Shown here: positions 33,366 through 40,691 of the stretch, in pieces
Position numbering within the stretch: position 1 is the stretch's first letter
How the letters are laid out: the number at the start of each line of letters is the position of its first letter
NCBI GenBank assembly: GCA_963728495.1
Contig: CAVSKI010000011.1
Location: 682,001 to 746,000, forward strand
DNA length: 64,000 nucleotides
Reading direction: 5' to 3'
Source of the DNA: JACVRW01 sp963728495
GTDB taxonomy: Bacteria > Actinomycetota > Thermoleophilia > Solirubrobacterales > Thermoleophilaceae
Program-made: the position numbers and the translations under genes
Notes under the pieces: generated by a model
What the model was told of the DNA's origin: nothing
The model's database searches: none
What the model saw: only the letters and a program-made list of their open reading frames with translations

Positions 33366-34177
33366 TCGGCCGTCGCTGCTGCGCGCGCCCGCTCGGCGGC
33401 GGCCGCTCCGCGCTCTTCGCCGCGCAGGTGGGCGCTCTTGTCGACCTTGTGGATGTGGGCTGCGGCGAGCAGCTCATCGCCGATCAGGCGCTCGGCGTGC
33501 GGCTCTTCGAGATCGTCGGGATCGAGTACGAGCAGCACGTCCTGCTGGACCGTGTGCCAGCGCTCGCCGGTCACCCGCTCGGAGGCCACCAGGAGCTGGC
33601 CGGGGCGGTGGAGCCAATGCAGGTCGAACAGGCCAAGGCGGTAGGCGTAGAGGCGATCGCCGTCCGAGAAGAGGAAGTTCAGGCCGCTCATCGAGGAGCG
33701 CTCCACGGTGGCGGCCACGGCGCGGCGCAGCGAGCCCACCGGATCCGAGCCGTCGTAGCCGGCCATCAGGAAGTTGAAGAACGCCTCGGAGTCGGTGTCG
33801 CCCTTGGGCCGCTCCACGTGCGGGTCGTCGAGCAGCCGCGGAAAGCGCACGATCGTCCCGTTGTGGCCGAGCGAGTGGCTGCCCAGGCAGAAGGGATGCG
33901 TGTTCTCGAGCGAGAGGCCGCCCATCGTGGCGCGGCGCACGTGGACGTTGAAGATGCGTCCCTTCCTGCTGGTTACGTCGAGGAACTCGTCGTCGCCGTA
34001 AGCGGCCGTGGGAAAGCGCACGAGTTCGGGGTCGCGGCCCTCGGCGCGCTCGTAGACGGCCATTCCCCATCCGGAGTCGTGCTCCTCGGATTGGCGGATG
34101 AGGGGATTCTCCGCCTCGACCAGCTCGTGCCGGATCGAGGCCGGCTCCGCCGCTACGCAGCCGAACACGCGGCACAT
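33362..34177 (-). CDS. Class II glutamine amidotransferase (YafJ/EgtC-like)
   Basis: A 271-residue Ntn-type amidotransferase. It opens MCRVFGCVA, so Cys2 becomes the N-terminal nucleophile. HDSGWGMAVYE, NVHVRRATMGG and FCLGSHSLGHNGTIV are the usual substrate-pocket segments, and DTDSEAFFNFL follows. Relatives include EgtC (a hydrolase) and YafJ, and many act as hydrolases rather than synthases. It heads the five-gene run amidotransferase, lipid kinase, murT, methyltransferase, gatD. A TAAGCT hexamer is 9 nt before the ATG. Confidence 0.88.
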   Translation of the reverse strand: MCRVFGCVAAEPASIRHELVEAENPLIRQSEEHDSGWGMAVYERAEGRDPELVRFPTAAYGDDEFLDVTSRKGRIFNVHVRRATMGGLSLENTHPFCLGSHSLGHNGTIVRFPRLLDDPHVERPKGDTDSEAFFNFLMAGYDGSDPVGSLRRAVAATVERSSMSGLNFLFSDGDRLYAYRLGLFDLHWLHRPGQLLVASERVTGERWHTVQQDVLLVLDPDDLEEPHAERLIGDELLAAAHIHKVDKSAHLRGEERGAAAAERARAAATAE

Positions 34178-34186
34178 GACGCTTCC

Positions 34187-34192
34187 AGCTTA
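34187..34192 (-). promoter_or_regulatory. Candidate -10 box of the murT/gatD operon
   Basis: Minus-strand TAAGCT, then 9 nt, then ATG 34177. Confidence 0.4.
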
Positions 34193-34233
34193 CCGGGAGG
34201 GGCGAACTCCGCGCCCGGCCGCCTTAGCCCCAC

Positions 34234-34737
34234 ATGGAGCTGCTGATGAACGAGCCGAGGCGGATCTGGTGGGCGCGGCCGCGCAAGCTGTGCGCCCTGG
34301 AGCGGCCCGGAGGAGGTGGCCGCAGCCACCGCATCGACCGGCGGGCGGCGGAAATCGAGTATCTGCGCGGCCGAGGGGTGCGGCTGGTGATCTCGGTTAT
34401 GAAGACCCGCCACAACCTCGCGGCCTACGACGAGGCGGGGCTCGACTGGCATCACGTGCCCGTGGCGCGTACCGAGGACGGCGCGGAGGGGCTCGAGGAG
34501 CTGCTGGCGCTCCTGCGGCGCGAAACGCGGGCCCGCGGCGCGGTGGCCATTCACGGCAACCGCTACACGGACTTCGTGGCCGCGGCGTGTGCGGCCCACC
34601 TGCACGACGCACGTGGGGTGGACCCGGCGCTCGCACTCGCCCGGGCGGCGGCGGCGGGGCTGACCGTCACCCCGGAGGCCTGCGCCCTCATCGGCGTTCG
34701 GCCGCGCGAAGTGGAGGGGGTGGACGAGGCGGCGTAG
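34234..34737 (+). CDS. Dual-specificity-phosphatase-like protein lacking the catalytic Cys
   Basis: A 167-residue protein with the order of a cysteine phosphatase: RIWWARPRKLCAL start, RGVRLVISVMKTRHNLAAYDEAGLDW, WHHVPVARTED (the usual D-containing WPD-type region) and a P-loop-like region AVAIHGNRYTDFVAAACAAHL. The P-loop should read HCxxGxxR; here HGNRY has no Cys after the His. It may therefore be a non-catalytic phosphopeptide or nucleotide binder. ATG 34234 or the second Met at 34246 could be the start. I do not recognise a named family. Confidence 0.5.
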   Translation: MELLMNEPRRIWWARPRKLCALERPGGGGRSHRIDRRAAEIEYLRGRGVRLVISVMKTRHNLAAYDEAGLDWHHVPVARTEDGAEGLEELLALLRRETRARGAVAIHGNRYTDFVAAACAAHLHDARGVDPALALARAAAAGLTVTPEACALIGVRPREVEGVDEAA

Positions 34738-34845
34738 GGGTTCGGGCGCTTACGACAGCAACTTGCCAAAGCCATGAGGACCCGGCCCAACCCACCCACG
34801 CGCCGGACGACCCTTTCTGCCGTTGTCGTCACGGGCCCGGCGCCG

Positions 34846-35643
34846 CTAGGCCTCAACCAGCAACTCAGCGAGCGTTTCACCCACGGCCACCGGGCGCGGC
34901 TCGAAGCCGTCGAGCGCAGCGCGGTTGCCGCCGCCGCTGAGCACATAGGCAGCGTCGAGGCCCGCCGCCGCCGCGGCCGCCAGGTCGGAGTCGATCCGAT
35001 CGCCCACGACCAGCGTGCGGCCCTCGCCGAGCCGGTCGAGAGCCGTGAGGAAGAGTTGAGGCTCGGGTTTGCCCACAAGCTCGGCGCGGGCTCCGGTCGC
35101 GTACTCCACCGCCGCCAGCACCGCGCCGGTGCCCGGCCAGTGGCCGTCGGGCTGGGGGTAGGTGGGATCGCGGGCGGTGGCGAGCAGGTCGGCTCCGCGC
35201 AGCACCGCCTGCACGGCATTGCGCAGATCGTCATAGACCAGGTCGGTCGTGCCGGCCACCACCACCACGTCGGCGCGCGAGGCGAGGTCGGTGTCGTTGA
35301 GGACCTTGAGACCGGCGTCGCTCACGTGGCGCAGCATCGCCGGGGTGCCGATCACGAACGCTGTGCGGCCGGTCCGGGTCTCGGCGAGCACGTGCTGCAT
35401 CGCCCCGCCGACCGTGACCATGTCCCGCAGCGAGGCGCGCACGCCCACCTTCCACAGCTGGGCCACCAGGTCCTCGCCCGACTCGTAGGCGTTGTTGGTG
35501 GCGAACGCGATGCCCTTCTCGGCCTGGCGCAGCGCCTCCAGCGCCTCGACGATGCCCGGCGTGGGGACCCCGCCCACCCACACGCAGCCGTCCAGATCGA
35601 GGATGAACTGGTCATAGCCGGCGGCAAGGGGGGAGAGCGGCAC
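34846..35643 (-). CDS. HAD-IIA family sugar/nucleotide phosphatase (NagD-like)
   Basis: A 265-residue HAD phosphatase. DQFILDLDGCVWVGG holds the DxD nucleophile pair, FATNNAYESGEDL motif II with the C2 cap after it, VGKPEPQLF motif III Lys, and TLVVGDRIDSDLAAAAAAGLD motif IV. NagD relatives act on nucleoside monophosphates, glycerol-3-phosphate or 4-nitrophenyl phosphate. GTG 35643 is chosen because homology begins at PLAAGYDQF and a TAGGCT hexamer ends 7 nt upstream. It converges with the phosphatase-like gene across ~108 bp that show nothing further. Confidence 0.9.
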   Translation of the reverse strand: MPLSPLAAGYDQFILDLDGCVWVGGVPTPGIVEALEALRQAEKGIAFATNNAYESGEDLVAQLWKVGVRASLRDMVTVGGAMQHVLAETRTGRTAFVIGTPAMLRHVSDAGLKVLNDTDLASRADVVVVAGTTDLVYDDLRNAVQAVLRGADLLATARDPTYPQPDGHWPGTGAVLAAVEYATGARAELVGKPEPQLFLTALDRLGEGRTLVVGDRIDSDLAAAAAAGLDAAYVLSGGGNRAALDGFEPRPVAVGETLAELLVEA

Positions 35644-35650
35644 CGGGGCT

Positions 35651-35656
35651 AGCCTA
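35651..35656 (-). promoter_or_regulatory. Candidate -10 box, HAD phosphatase gene
   Basis: Minus-strand TAGGCT, then 7 nt, then GTG 35643. The opposite strand reads TAGCCT at 35650-35655 toward the small lipoprotein. Confidence 0.5.
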
Positions 35657-35666
35657 CGCGCCCGTC

Positions 35667-35807
35667 TTGCGCCCGCTCCTGCTCGCAGTCGCCGTGATTG
35701 CGCTCCTGCTCGGCGCCTGCGGGGAGGACGAGGACTCGAGCTCATCCGATTCCGGCCCAGCGGAATCCGAGAGCCAGGAGCCGGCGTCCCGCTGCAGCCG
35801 GTGGTGA
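35667..35807 (+). pseudogene. Very short lipoprotein, probably frameshifted
   Basis: From TTG 35667 the frame reads RPLLLAVAVIALLLGAC, a clear lipoprotein signal with an LGAC lipobox, then an acidic Ser-rich linker, and stops after 46 residues. A one-base shift near 35782 would continue as GVPLQPVVIESAKLVPG and stop just before 35840. So either this is a small lipoprotein or the 5' part of a gene damaged by an indel. It is divergent from the HAD gene with 23 bp between starts. No function can be given. Confidence 0.45.
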
Positions 35808-35849
35808 TCGAGAGCGCGAAGCTCGTGCCAGGCTGATCTCAGTTATCGC

Positions 35850-35855
35850 TAAATT
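35850..35855 (+). promoter_or_regulatory. Candidate -10 box, thioredoxin-TPR gene
   Basis: TAAATT, then CGAGCC (6 nt), then ATG 35862. Confidence 0.5.
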
Positions 35856-35861
35856 CGAGCC

Positions 35862-36593
35862 ATGGCCCTTGAGGTGACCGACGCCGACTTCGAGCAGCAT
35901 GTGCTCGAGCGCTCCTCCGAGGTGCCCGTGCTCGTGGACTTCTGGGCGGACTGGTGTCAGCCCTGCCACATGCTCGCGCCGGTGATCGAAAAGGCCGTCG
36001 ACGCCCACGCGGGCTCCATCGAGCTCGCCAAGCTCGACGTGGAGGCCAACCAGGCCACGGCGGCCCGCTTCGAGGTGCGCAGCCTGCCGACCGTCAAGGC
36101 CTTCCGCGATGGGCTCGTGGTCACCGAGTTCACGGGGGCCCAGCCCCCGGCGGTGGTCGAGCGCTTCATCGACGAGCTCGTCCCCTCAGAGGCCGACGCG
36201 CTGGCCGAGAGCAGCGACGAAGAGGCCCTGCGCAGGGCCCTCGAGCTGGAGCCCGCCCATGCGGTCGCTCGCACCCGGCTGGCCCGGCTCCTGCTGCAAC
36301 GCGGCGAGGCGGAGCAGGCCCTCGACCTGCTCGAGGACCTGCCCGGCGACTTCGTGGCCGACGGCCTCGTCGCCCGAGCCCACCTCGCAGGTGATCCCGA
36401 GCTGGATCCGGCATTCGAGGCGTGGGACGAAGGCAACCCCGCCGCGGCGCTTGAGGGACTTCAGAGCGGTCTCGCCGATCCGGAGCGCCGCGACCTCGTA
36501 CGCCGGGTGATGGTGGCGATCTTCACCGAGCTCGGCGCCGACCACCCACTGGCGCGCGAGCATCGGCGCCGGTTGTCAGCCGCGCTGAACTAG
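35862..36593 (+). CDS. cnoX: Thioredoxin-TPR protein, CnoX (YbbN)-like chaperedoxin
   Basis: A 243-residue cytoplasmic protein. Residues 1-108 are a thioredoxin domain with VLVDFWADWCQPCHMLAPV; the active site is CQPC rather than CGPC. The C-terminal ~130 residues are TPR-like helices (EEALRRALELEPAHAVARTRLARLLL, then EAEQALDLLEDLPGDF) ending in the YbbN_C-type segment RRVMVAIFTELGADHPLAREHRRRL. E. coli CnoX holds unfolding proteins during bleach stress and passes them to GroEL. The domain order and ending match it well. Confidence 0.88.
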   Translation: MALEVTDADFEQHVLERSSEVPVLVDFWADWCQPCHMLAPVIEKAVDAHAGSIELAKLDVEANQATAARFEVRSLPTVKAFRDGLVVTEFTGAQPPAVVERFIDELVPSEADALAESSDEEALRRALELEPAHAVARTRLARLLLQRGEAEQALDLLEDLPGDFVADGLVARAHLAGDPELDPAFEAWDEGNPAAALEGLQSGLADPERRDLVRRVMVAIFTELGADHPLAREHRRRLSAALN

Positions 36594-36604
36594 TGCTCTC
36601 AGCG

Positions 36605-37261
36605 CTAGCCGGCCGGGCCGGCCGCTCGCGCGTCTTTGGCGCGGGCTTGACGGCGTCGTCCGAGCAGCACCAGCACCCCGACCGCGATTACCACCAGCAG
36701 GAAGCCGAAGAACATCGAGCTGCCCAGGCCGATACCGCCGAACGGCAGCGCGATCAGCTGCACGAGGCCGAACCCGACGGCAAGCAGCAGGATGACCAGC
36801 AGGACCAGCAGCACGATGCCCCGGATGCGCGCCACGATGCCCGCGCTGGCCGGGGGGAGGAACAGGCCCATCATGCGCAGCATGAACAGCTGACGCCCGG
36901 ATGGAGCCTCCTGGCCGAGCTTCTCCATGGCGGCCTTGAGGTCGTCCGGCCGGCGCTCGGCCAGAGCCATGGAGGCCTTCATCATCTGTCTCAGCGCCGG
37001 GCGCTCCTGCGGATGGCAGCCGGCGAGCGCCTCGTTGAAGTAGCTGCGCGCGGCGTCGACGTCGTAGCGCTCGGCGGCGCGCGCCCCCAGAATCGCCTTG
37101 GCGGCCACCCGATGCTTGGACTCGCTCACTAGCTGCTCGTCGGTGCGACTCTCGAGCTGTGGAATCGCCGCGAGCGCGCCCACCTGCATCTGCACCTTCA
37201 TCTGCTTCTGCTTGGCCACGGTCAGCGAAAGTTTCGCAGACGTCGCGACTTCGGACCGCAT
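36605..37261 (-). CDS. Conserved two-helix membrane protein of unknown function
   Basis: A 218-residue protein. The N-terminal ~125 residues are soluble and helical, with a repeat-like stretch ERYDVDAARSYFNEALAGCHPQERPALRQM that resembles a TPR. Two strong transmembrane segments follow: GIVLLVLLVILLLAVGFGLV and FFGFLLVVIAVGVLVLLG, then a basic tail. The start may be ATG 37261 or the later Met at 37201 (MKVQMQVGAL). It converges on the CnoX-like gene (11 bp). No family is recognised. Confidence 0.6.
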   Translation of the reverse strand: MRSEVATSAKLSLTVAKQKQMKVQMQVGALAAIPQLESRTDEQLVSESKHRVAAKAILGARAAERYDVDAARSYFNEALAGCHPQERPALRQMMKASMALAERRPDDLKAAMEKLGQEAPSGRQLFMLRMMGLFLPPASAGIVARIRGIVLLVLLVILLLAVGFGLVQLIALPFGGIGLGSSMFFGFLLVVIAVGVLVLLGRRRQARAKDARAAGPAG

Positions 37262-37299
37262 CGGTTTGCCGGCGCAGTCGAGCTGGGTATCAGGACCGC

Positions 37300-37539
37300 A
37301 TGATCATCGGAATTATCGTCGCTGTCTGCATCCTGCTGTTGATTCTCGCCTTCCTCGTGCCCCGTCTCACCGGGCCGCAGAAGGGTGTCGACCGCACGTT
37401 GGGGGTCGGCCAGCGCGAGGGGGGCAAGGCTCCCGGGCCGATCGGAAAGCTGTTCTCCAAGTCCTTCGGTTCATCGCGCAAGGCAACGAACAAGAGTGCC
37501 GCCACCGGTCGCAAGGGCCGGGGCAAGATGCCGCTTTAG
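37300..37539 (+). CDS. Small basic single-pass membrane protein
   Basis: A 79-residue protein: an N-terminal transmembrane helix (MIIGIIVAVCILLLILAFLV), then a 55-residue strongly basic Gly/Lys/Ser tail predicted to face the cytoplasm. An AGGA ribosome site lies 7 nt before ATG 37300. It is divergent from the two-helix protein (38 bp). The basic tail could bind acidic lipid or nucleic acid, but no homologue is known to me. Confidence 0.6.
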   Translation: MIIGIIVAVCILLLILAFLVPRLTGPQKGVDRTLGVGQREGGKAPGPIGKLFSKSFGSSRKATNKSAATGRKGRGKMPL

Positions 37540-37582
37540 AGATCGAGCGGGAAGGGCCGGTGCGCCGCGACCGAGGCAGCGC

Positions 37583-38434
37583 CTAGTCGCGCTCGGGGTC
37601 GCGCGGGGGCTCCTGCCCTTCGGGAGGCGGTTCCTCAGAGGCCGGATCCTCGGCTGGGGCAGCCTGTCGGCCCGCGCCGCCGGGAAGCGCTTCGAGTTCG
37701 ACCGTATGCCCGGAGTCGTCCTCTGACGGGGGCGGGGTGTCGCCGAGTGAGCCCGGCTCATCACGCTCCGTCTCCTCCTGAGGCGGCTCGGCCTCGACTT
37801 CGCCGAGCCCCCAGGCGGTGGTGTCTTCGGTTGACGACTCGTCGCGCACTACGTCGGGGTCCGGCACGCCGACGGGGCCGACAGCGGCCGTTTCCGCGGT
37901 GGTTGGCTCGGGGCCGGTTTCGGCGGCGACCAGCGGCTCCGGCAGCTTCAGCCGCTCCATGGCGTCGTCGGAGGTGGCCAGCACCTCGTCGGCCAGTTGG
38001 CGGATGTCCTCGATAAGCCGTTGGCGCTCCTCCCAGAGCAGGCGGGTGTCCACCACCACCTGCTCGGAGTAATCGTCGGCCTCGCGCCTGACCTGGTCGG
38101 CCTCGGTGTCGGCCTGCCGCAGGCGATGGTCCGCTTCGGCTTGCGAACGGGAGGTCAGGGCATCGGCGGTCGCGTGTGCGCGCTGGAGGATGCTCGCGGT
38201 CTCGATTCCCACGTCGTCCAGGGCCTTCTGCACGGCGCCCTCGCGCGTCTGGTCGGCCTCGAGCTCGGCCACCAGTGCGCGTACGCCGTTGACGAACTCG
38301 TCCACGGCAGCGCGGTCGTAGCCGCGCATCGCAAGCGGAAAGCTCACCTCACTCAGCCGCTCGGAGGCTGATGCTTCTCGGGGAAAGCGCGGCTCGTGCG
38401 GTCCGGAGGGGTCGCTCGACTCAGAATCGGCCAT
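37583..38434 (-). CDS. DivIVA/Wag31-like coiled-coil protein
   Basis: A 283-residue cytoplasmic protein. The DivIVA N-terminal motif appears as VSFPLAMRGYDRAAVDEFVNGV (residues ~28-50). A long coiled coil of about 100 residues with heptad Ala/Leu/Gln runs to ~170. The last ~110 residues are disordered, acidic and Pro-rich (EEPPPEGQEPPRDPE). DivIVA proteins mark curved membrane at poles and septa. ATG 38434 is preferred; the frame is open to 38575 but that part lacks the family pattern. A CATACT hexamer precedes it by 6 nt. Confidence 0.82.
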   Translation of the reverse strand: MADSESSDPSGPHEPRFPREASASERLSEVSFPLAMRGYDRAAVDEFVNGVRALVAELEADQTREGAVQKALDDVGIETASILQRAHATADALTSRSQAEADHRLRQADTEADQVRREADDYSEQVVVDTRLLWEERQRLIEDIRQLADEVLATSDDAMERLKLPEPLVAAETGPEPTTAETAAVGPVGVPDPDVVRDESSTEDTTAWGLGEVEAEPPQEETERDEPGSLGDTPPPSEDDSGHTVELEALPGGAGRQAAPAEDPASEEPPPEGQEPPRDPERD

Positions 38435-38440
38435 GCCCGC

Positions 38441-38446
38441 AGTATG
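38441..38446 (-). promoter_or_regulatory. Candidate -10 box, DivIVA-like gene
   Basis: Minus-strand CATACT, then GCGGGC (6 nt), then ATG 38434. Confidence 0.35.
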
Positions 38447-38607
38447 CCCGTGCGCCGGATGGCTAAGCCGGATCTGTTGATCCTGCTGGTCTGTGGTCAT
38501 CGTAAGCCATTCGCCATCCGCCACCAGCTCCCTTGCGAGCGGACCCGGCGGGCATTCTCCTGCTCGTGTTTCCATAATCGCCGTTATCGGGCGTTGGAAA
38601 AGCGGTT

Positions 38608-39066
38608 CTAGCTCGGAGGCCGCAGCCCGTCGACGTCCAAGGAGTCGTCGTCGGGGCTCCTCCCCGGCGCGTAGTCGCGCACCCAGAAGCTCTCGTCCTC
38701 GAGCATCTCGTTGATCTCGGGCGCCTTCATCGTGCTCACGATCAGGATTCGGAGCGGCTCGCCGGTCTCGTTGTCGAGGCGATGCGCGCCCGCGCGGCCG
38801 GCCGGAAAGGCCACGACCTCACCGGGTTCCAGTTCCCGCGAATCTCCGTCGCGGCCGGTGAGGGTCGGCTGCCCGGAGAGCACGATGAGGAGCTCCTCGT
38901 TGGCGTAATGGGCGTGCAGCGGGAAGGTCGCGGCGCCCGCCGGGACCTCGAACAGCGACGCCCCGAGCTGGCGCGCGCCCGCCTGCTTTGCGAGCTTCGC
39001 GCGGCGCCATCGAAACGGGGGCTCGTCGCGCTCGGCGTCGAACTCGGGCTTTAAGACGTTTGCCAT
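38608..39066 (-). CDS. Cupin-domain protein
   Basis: A 152-residue single cupin barrel. Motif 1 is present as FPLHAHYANEELLIVLSGQPTL and motif 2 as GEVVAFPAGRAGAHRLDNET, giving His/His/Glu/His metal ligands. The C-terminal DESFWVRDYAPGRSPDDD is common in uncharacterised cupins near sugar or oxidative metabolism. ATG 39066 is only 25 bp from the divergent membrane-protein ATG at 39092. A function beyond metal-dependent binding or catalysis cannot be named. Confidence 0.82.
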   Translation of the reverse strand: MANVLKPEFDAERDEPPFRWRRAKLAKQAGARQLGASLFEVPAGAATFPLHAHYANEELLIVLSGQPTLTGRDGDSRELEPGEVVAFPAGRAGAHRLDNETGEPLRILIVSTMKAPEINEMLEDESFWVRDYAPGRSPDDDSLDVDGLRPPS

Positions 39067-39075
39067 GGTGTCGAG

Positions 39076-39081
39076 AATCTA
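39076..39081 (-). promoter_or_regulatory. Candidate -10 box, cupin gene
   Basis: Minus-strand TAGATT, then 9 nt, then ATG 39066. It shares its first two bases with the opposing box. Confidence 0.5.
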
Positions 39082-39085
39082 AGGT
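39080..39085 (+). promoter_or_regulatory. Candidate -10 box, BI-1-type gene
   Basis: TAAGGT, then ATCCCC (6 nt), then ATG 39092. Confidence 0.5.
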
Positions 39086-39091
39086 ATCCCC

Positions 39092-39754
39092 ATGAGCTTT
39101 CAGACGCCCTACGCCGAGCCCCGGACCGCACGCCGTGAAACCACCGCGGTGTTCGCGCAGACCATGTTCCTCGTGTCCGTTGCGCTCGGCTTCTGCGTGG
39201 CGGGCACGCTCATCGGCCGCGACCTCTCCACAGGTGCGGCGCGGGCGTGCTCGTTCGCCGGGCTCGGCATGCTCCTGGCCCAGGGCTTCCTGGGCGGCCG
39301 AATCCGCGCGCTCCGGGTAGGCGCCTTCGCCATCGGCTGGCTGTGCGTTCTGGCGCTGCTGATCGGGCTCGGCCTGGCGCCGTTCGTGGCCTACGTGGCG
39401 ACCGTCGACCCCAGCGCCCTCACAACGGCCATCGCCGGGACCGCGCTGACCGTGCTCGGCATGGCCGCTCTGGGCCTGGCCCTCTCCAAGGACCTCGCCG
39501 GCTGGATGCGACCGCTCTCCTACGCAGTGTTCGCGGCCGTGGTGGTGAGCCTGCTCGGACTGGTCTTCGGCGGCCTGGGAGCGCTCAACCCGCTGCTCTC
39601 GCTCCTGATCTTCGGGCTCTCCGCCCTGCTGATCATGGTCGACTTCAACTACCTGCGCCGCCATGCGACCGAGGACGACGCCGTCTGGCTGGCCACCGGC
39701 ATCTTCGTCTCGGTGGTCAACATCTTCATCTCGCTGCTCAACCTCAGCCGCTGA
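39092..39754 (+). CDS. Bax inhibitor-1 / YccA-like membrane protein
   Basis: A 220-residue integral membrane protein with seven predicted helices. The N-terminus is cytoplasmic with a QTPYAEPRTARR stretch. The signature near the C-terminus, VWLATGIFVSVVNIFISLLNL, is characteristic of bacterial BI-1 (UPF0005) proteins, which form pH-gated calcium leak channels or interact with FtsH. It lies head-to-head with the cupin gene, 25 bp apart, and shows a leaderless-type start. Confidence 0.85.
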   Translation: MSFQTPYAEPRTARRETTAVFAQTMFLVSVALGFCVAGTLIGRDLSTGAARACSFAGLGMLLAQGFLGGRIRALRVGAFAIGWLCVLALLIGLGLAPFVAYVATVDPSALTTAIAGTALTVLGMAALGLALSKDLAGWMRPLSYAVFAAVVVSLLGLVFGGLGALNPLLSLLIFGLSALLIMVDFNYLRRHATEDDAVWLATGIFVSVVNIFISLLNLSR

Positions 39755-39760
39755 GGCGCC

Positions 39761-40009
39761 CTAGCCGGGCTGATCGAGTCGCCCGGCCAGCGACAGCTGG
39801 CCCTTGGCGATCTCACGCGAGCCGGGTTGCGCGGCGCGGTGCCACACATCCACCACCTCGCGTGCCGAGGCGTGCCGGTAGCTGATGCCGCGCTCGATCG
39901 GCTCGACGGCCACCACACCGTCCTTGACCTGCCGGACCGTGGCGTGAAAGCGCCGGCCTCCCTTTGAGACCAGCACGATGTCGCCGGACCGGATCTGCTC
40001 GAGCCTCAC
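39761..40009 (-). CDS. Small conserved hypothetical protein with SH3-like beta start
   Basis: An 82-residue basic protein. The first half, MRLEQIRSGDIVLVSKGGRR then ATVRQVKDGVVAVEPIER, looks like a small beta barrel of the KOW/SH3 kind. The second half has YRHASAREVVDVWHRA. GTG 40009 has a TAGGCT hexamer 9 nt upstream. It converges on the BI-1 gene and is divergent from pdxH. I recognise no family. Confidence 0.6.
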   Translation of the reverse strand: MRLEQIRSGDIVLVSKGGRRFHATVRQVKDGVVAVEPIERGISYRHASAREVVDVWHRAAQPGSREIAKGQLSLAGRLDQPG

Positions 40010-40018
40010 GCGCAGGCC

Positions 40019-40024
40019 AGCCTA
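40019..40024 (-). promoter_or_regulatory. Candidate -10 box, small hypothetical gene
   Basis: Minus-strand TAGGCT, then 9 nt, then GTG 40009. Confidence 0.4.
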
Positions 40025-40043
40025 CGGCAGAATCCGGGGCGCC

Positions 40044-40664
40044 GTGAGCGCCCACCAGGACCGCCCCCTCGATGCACGCGAACTCGACCCCGATCCGCTG
40101 GCCGTGTTCGCACGCTGGTTCGGTGAGGCACGCGACGCGGGGGCCTTTGAGCCCGAGGCGATGGCCCTGGCCACCGCCACGCCCGACGCGGGGCCGTCCG
40201 TGCGCATGGTCCTCAACAAGGGCTTCGACGAGCGCGGCCTGGTCTTCTACACCAACTACGGCAGTCGCAAGGGAGCCGAGCTGGAGGCCAACCCGCAGGC
40301 GGCGCTGCTCTTCCACTGGCCCGAGCTCGGCCGCCAGGTGCGGATCGAGGGCGCGGTCGGGCGCGTGGCTCGCGGCGAGACCGAGGCCTACGCCCACAGC
40401 CGCTCGCGCGGCAGCCAGCTGAGCGCGCTGGCGTCGCCCCAGAGTCGCCCGGTGGAGAGCCGCGAGTGGCTCGAGCGTGAGGTGGAGACGCTCGCGCGCC
40501 GGCACCAGGGTGACTCGCTGCCGGTCAAGGACGAGTGGGGCGGCTATCGGCTGGCCCCGGAGGCGTGGGAGTTCTGGCAGCACCGGCCGGACCGCCTGCA
40601 CGACCGCTTCCGCTACCTGCCCGCCGCCGGCGGGGGCTGGCGCATCGAGCGCCTCGGGCCCTGA
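40044..40664 (+). CDS. pdxH: Pyridoxamine 5'-phosphate oxidase
   Basis: A 206-residue FMN enzyme that oxidises PNP/PMP to pyridoxal phosphate. ATATPDAGPSVRMVLNKGFDERGLVFYTNYGSRKG carries the FMN and substrate contacts. ALLFHWPELGRQVRIEGAVGRV, SRGSQLSALASPQS and the C-terminal FWQHRPDRLHDRFRY and WRIERLGP complete the signature. GTG 40044 gives the usual length; an ATG at 39978 would add an unconserved extension overlapping the divergent gene. Confidence 0.95.
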   Translation: MSAHQDRPLDARELDPDPLAVFARWFGEARDAGAFEPEAMALATATPDAGPSVRMVLNKGFDERGLVFYTNYGSRKGAELEANPQAALLFHWPELGRQVRIEGAVGRVARGETEAYAHSRSRGSQLSALASPQSRPVESREWLEREVETLARRHQGDSLPVKDEWGGYRLAPEAWEFWQHRPDRLHDRFRYLPAAGGGWRIERLGP

Positions 40665-40691
40665 CCCCCGCGCCTGCTACAAACTCGGGCC

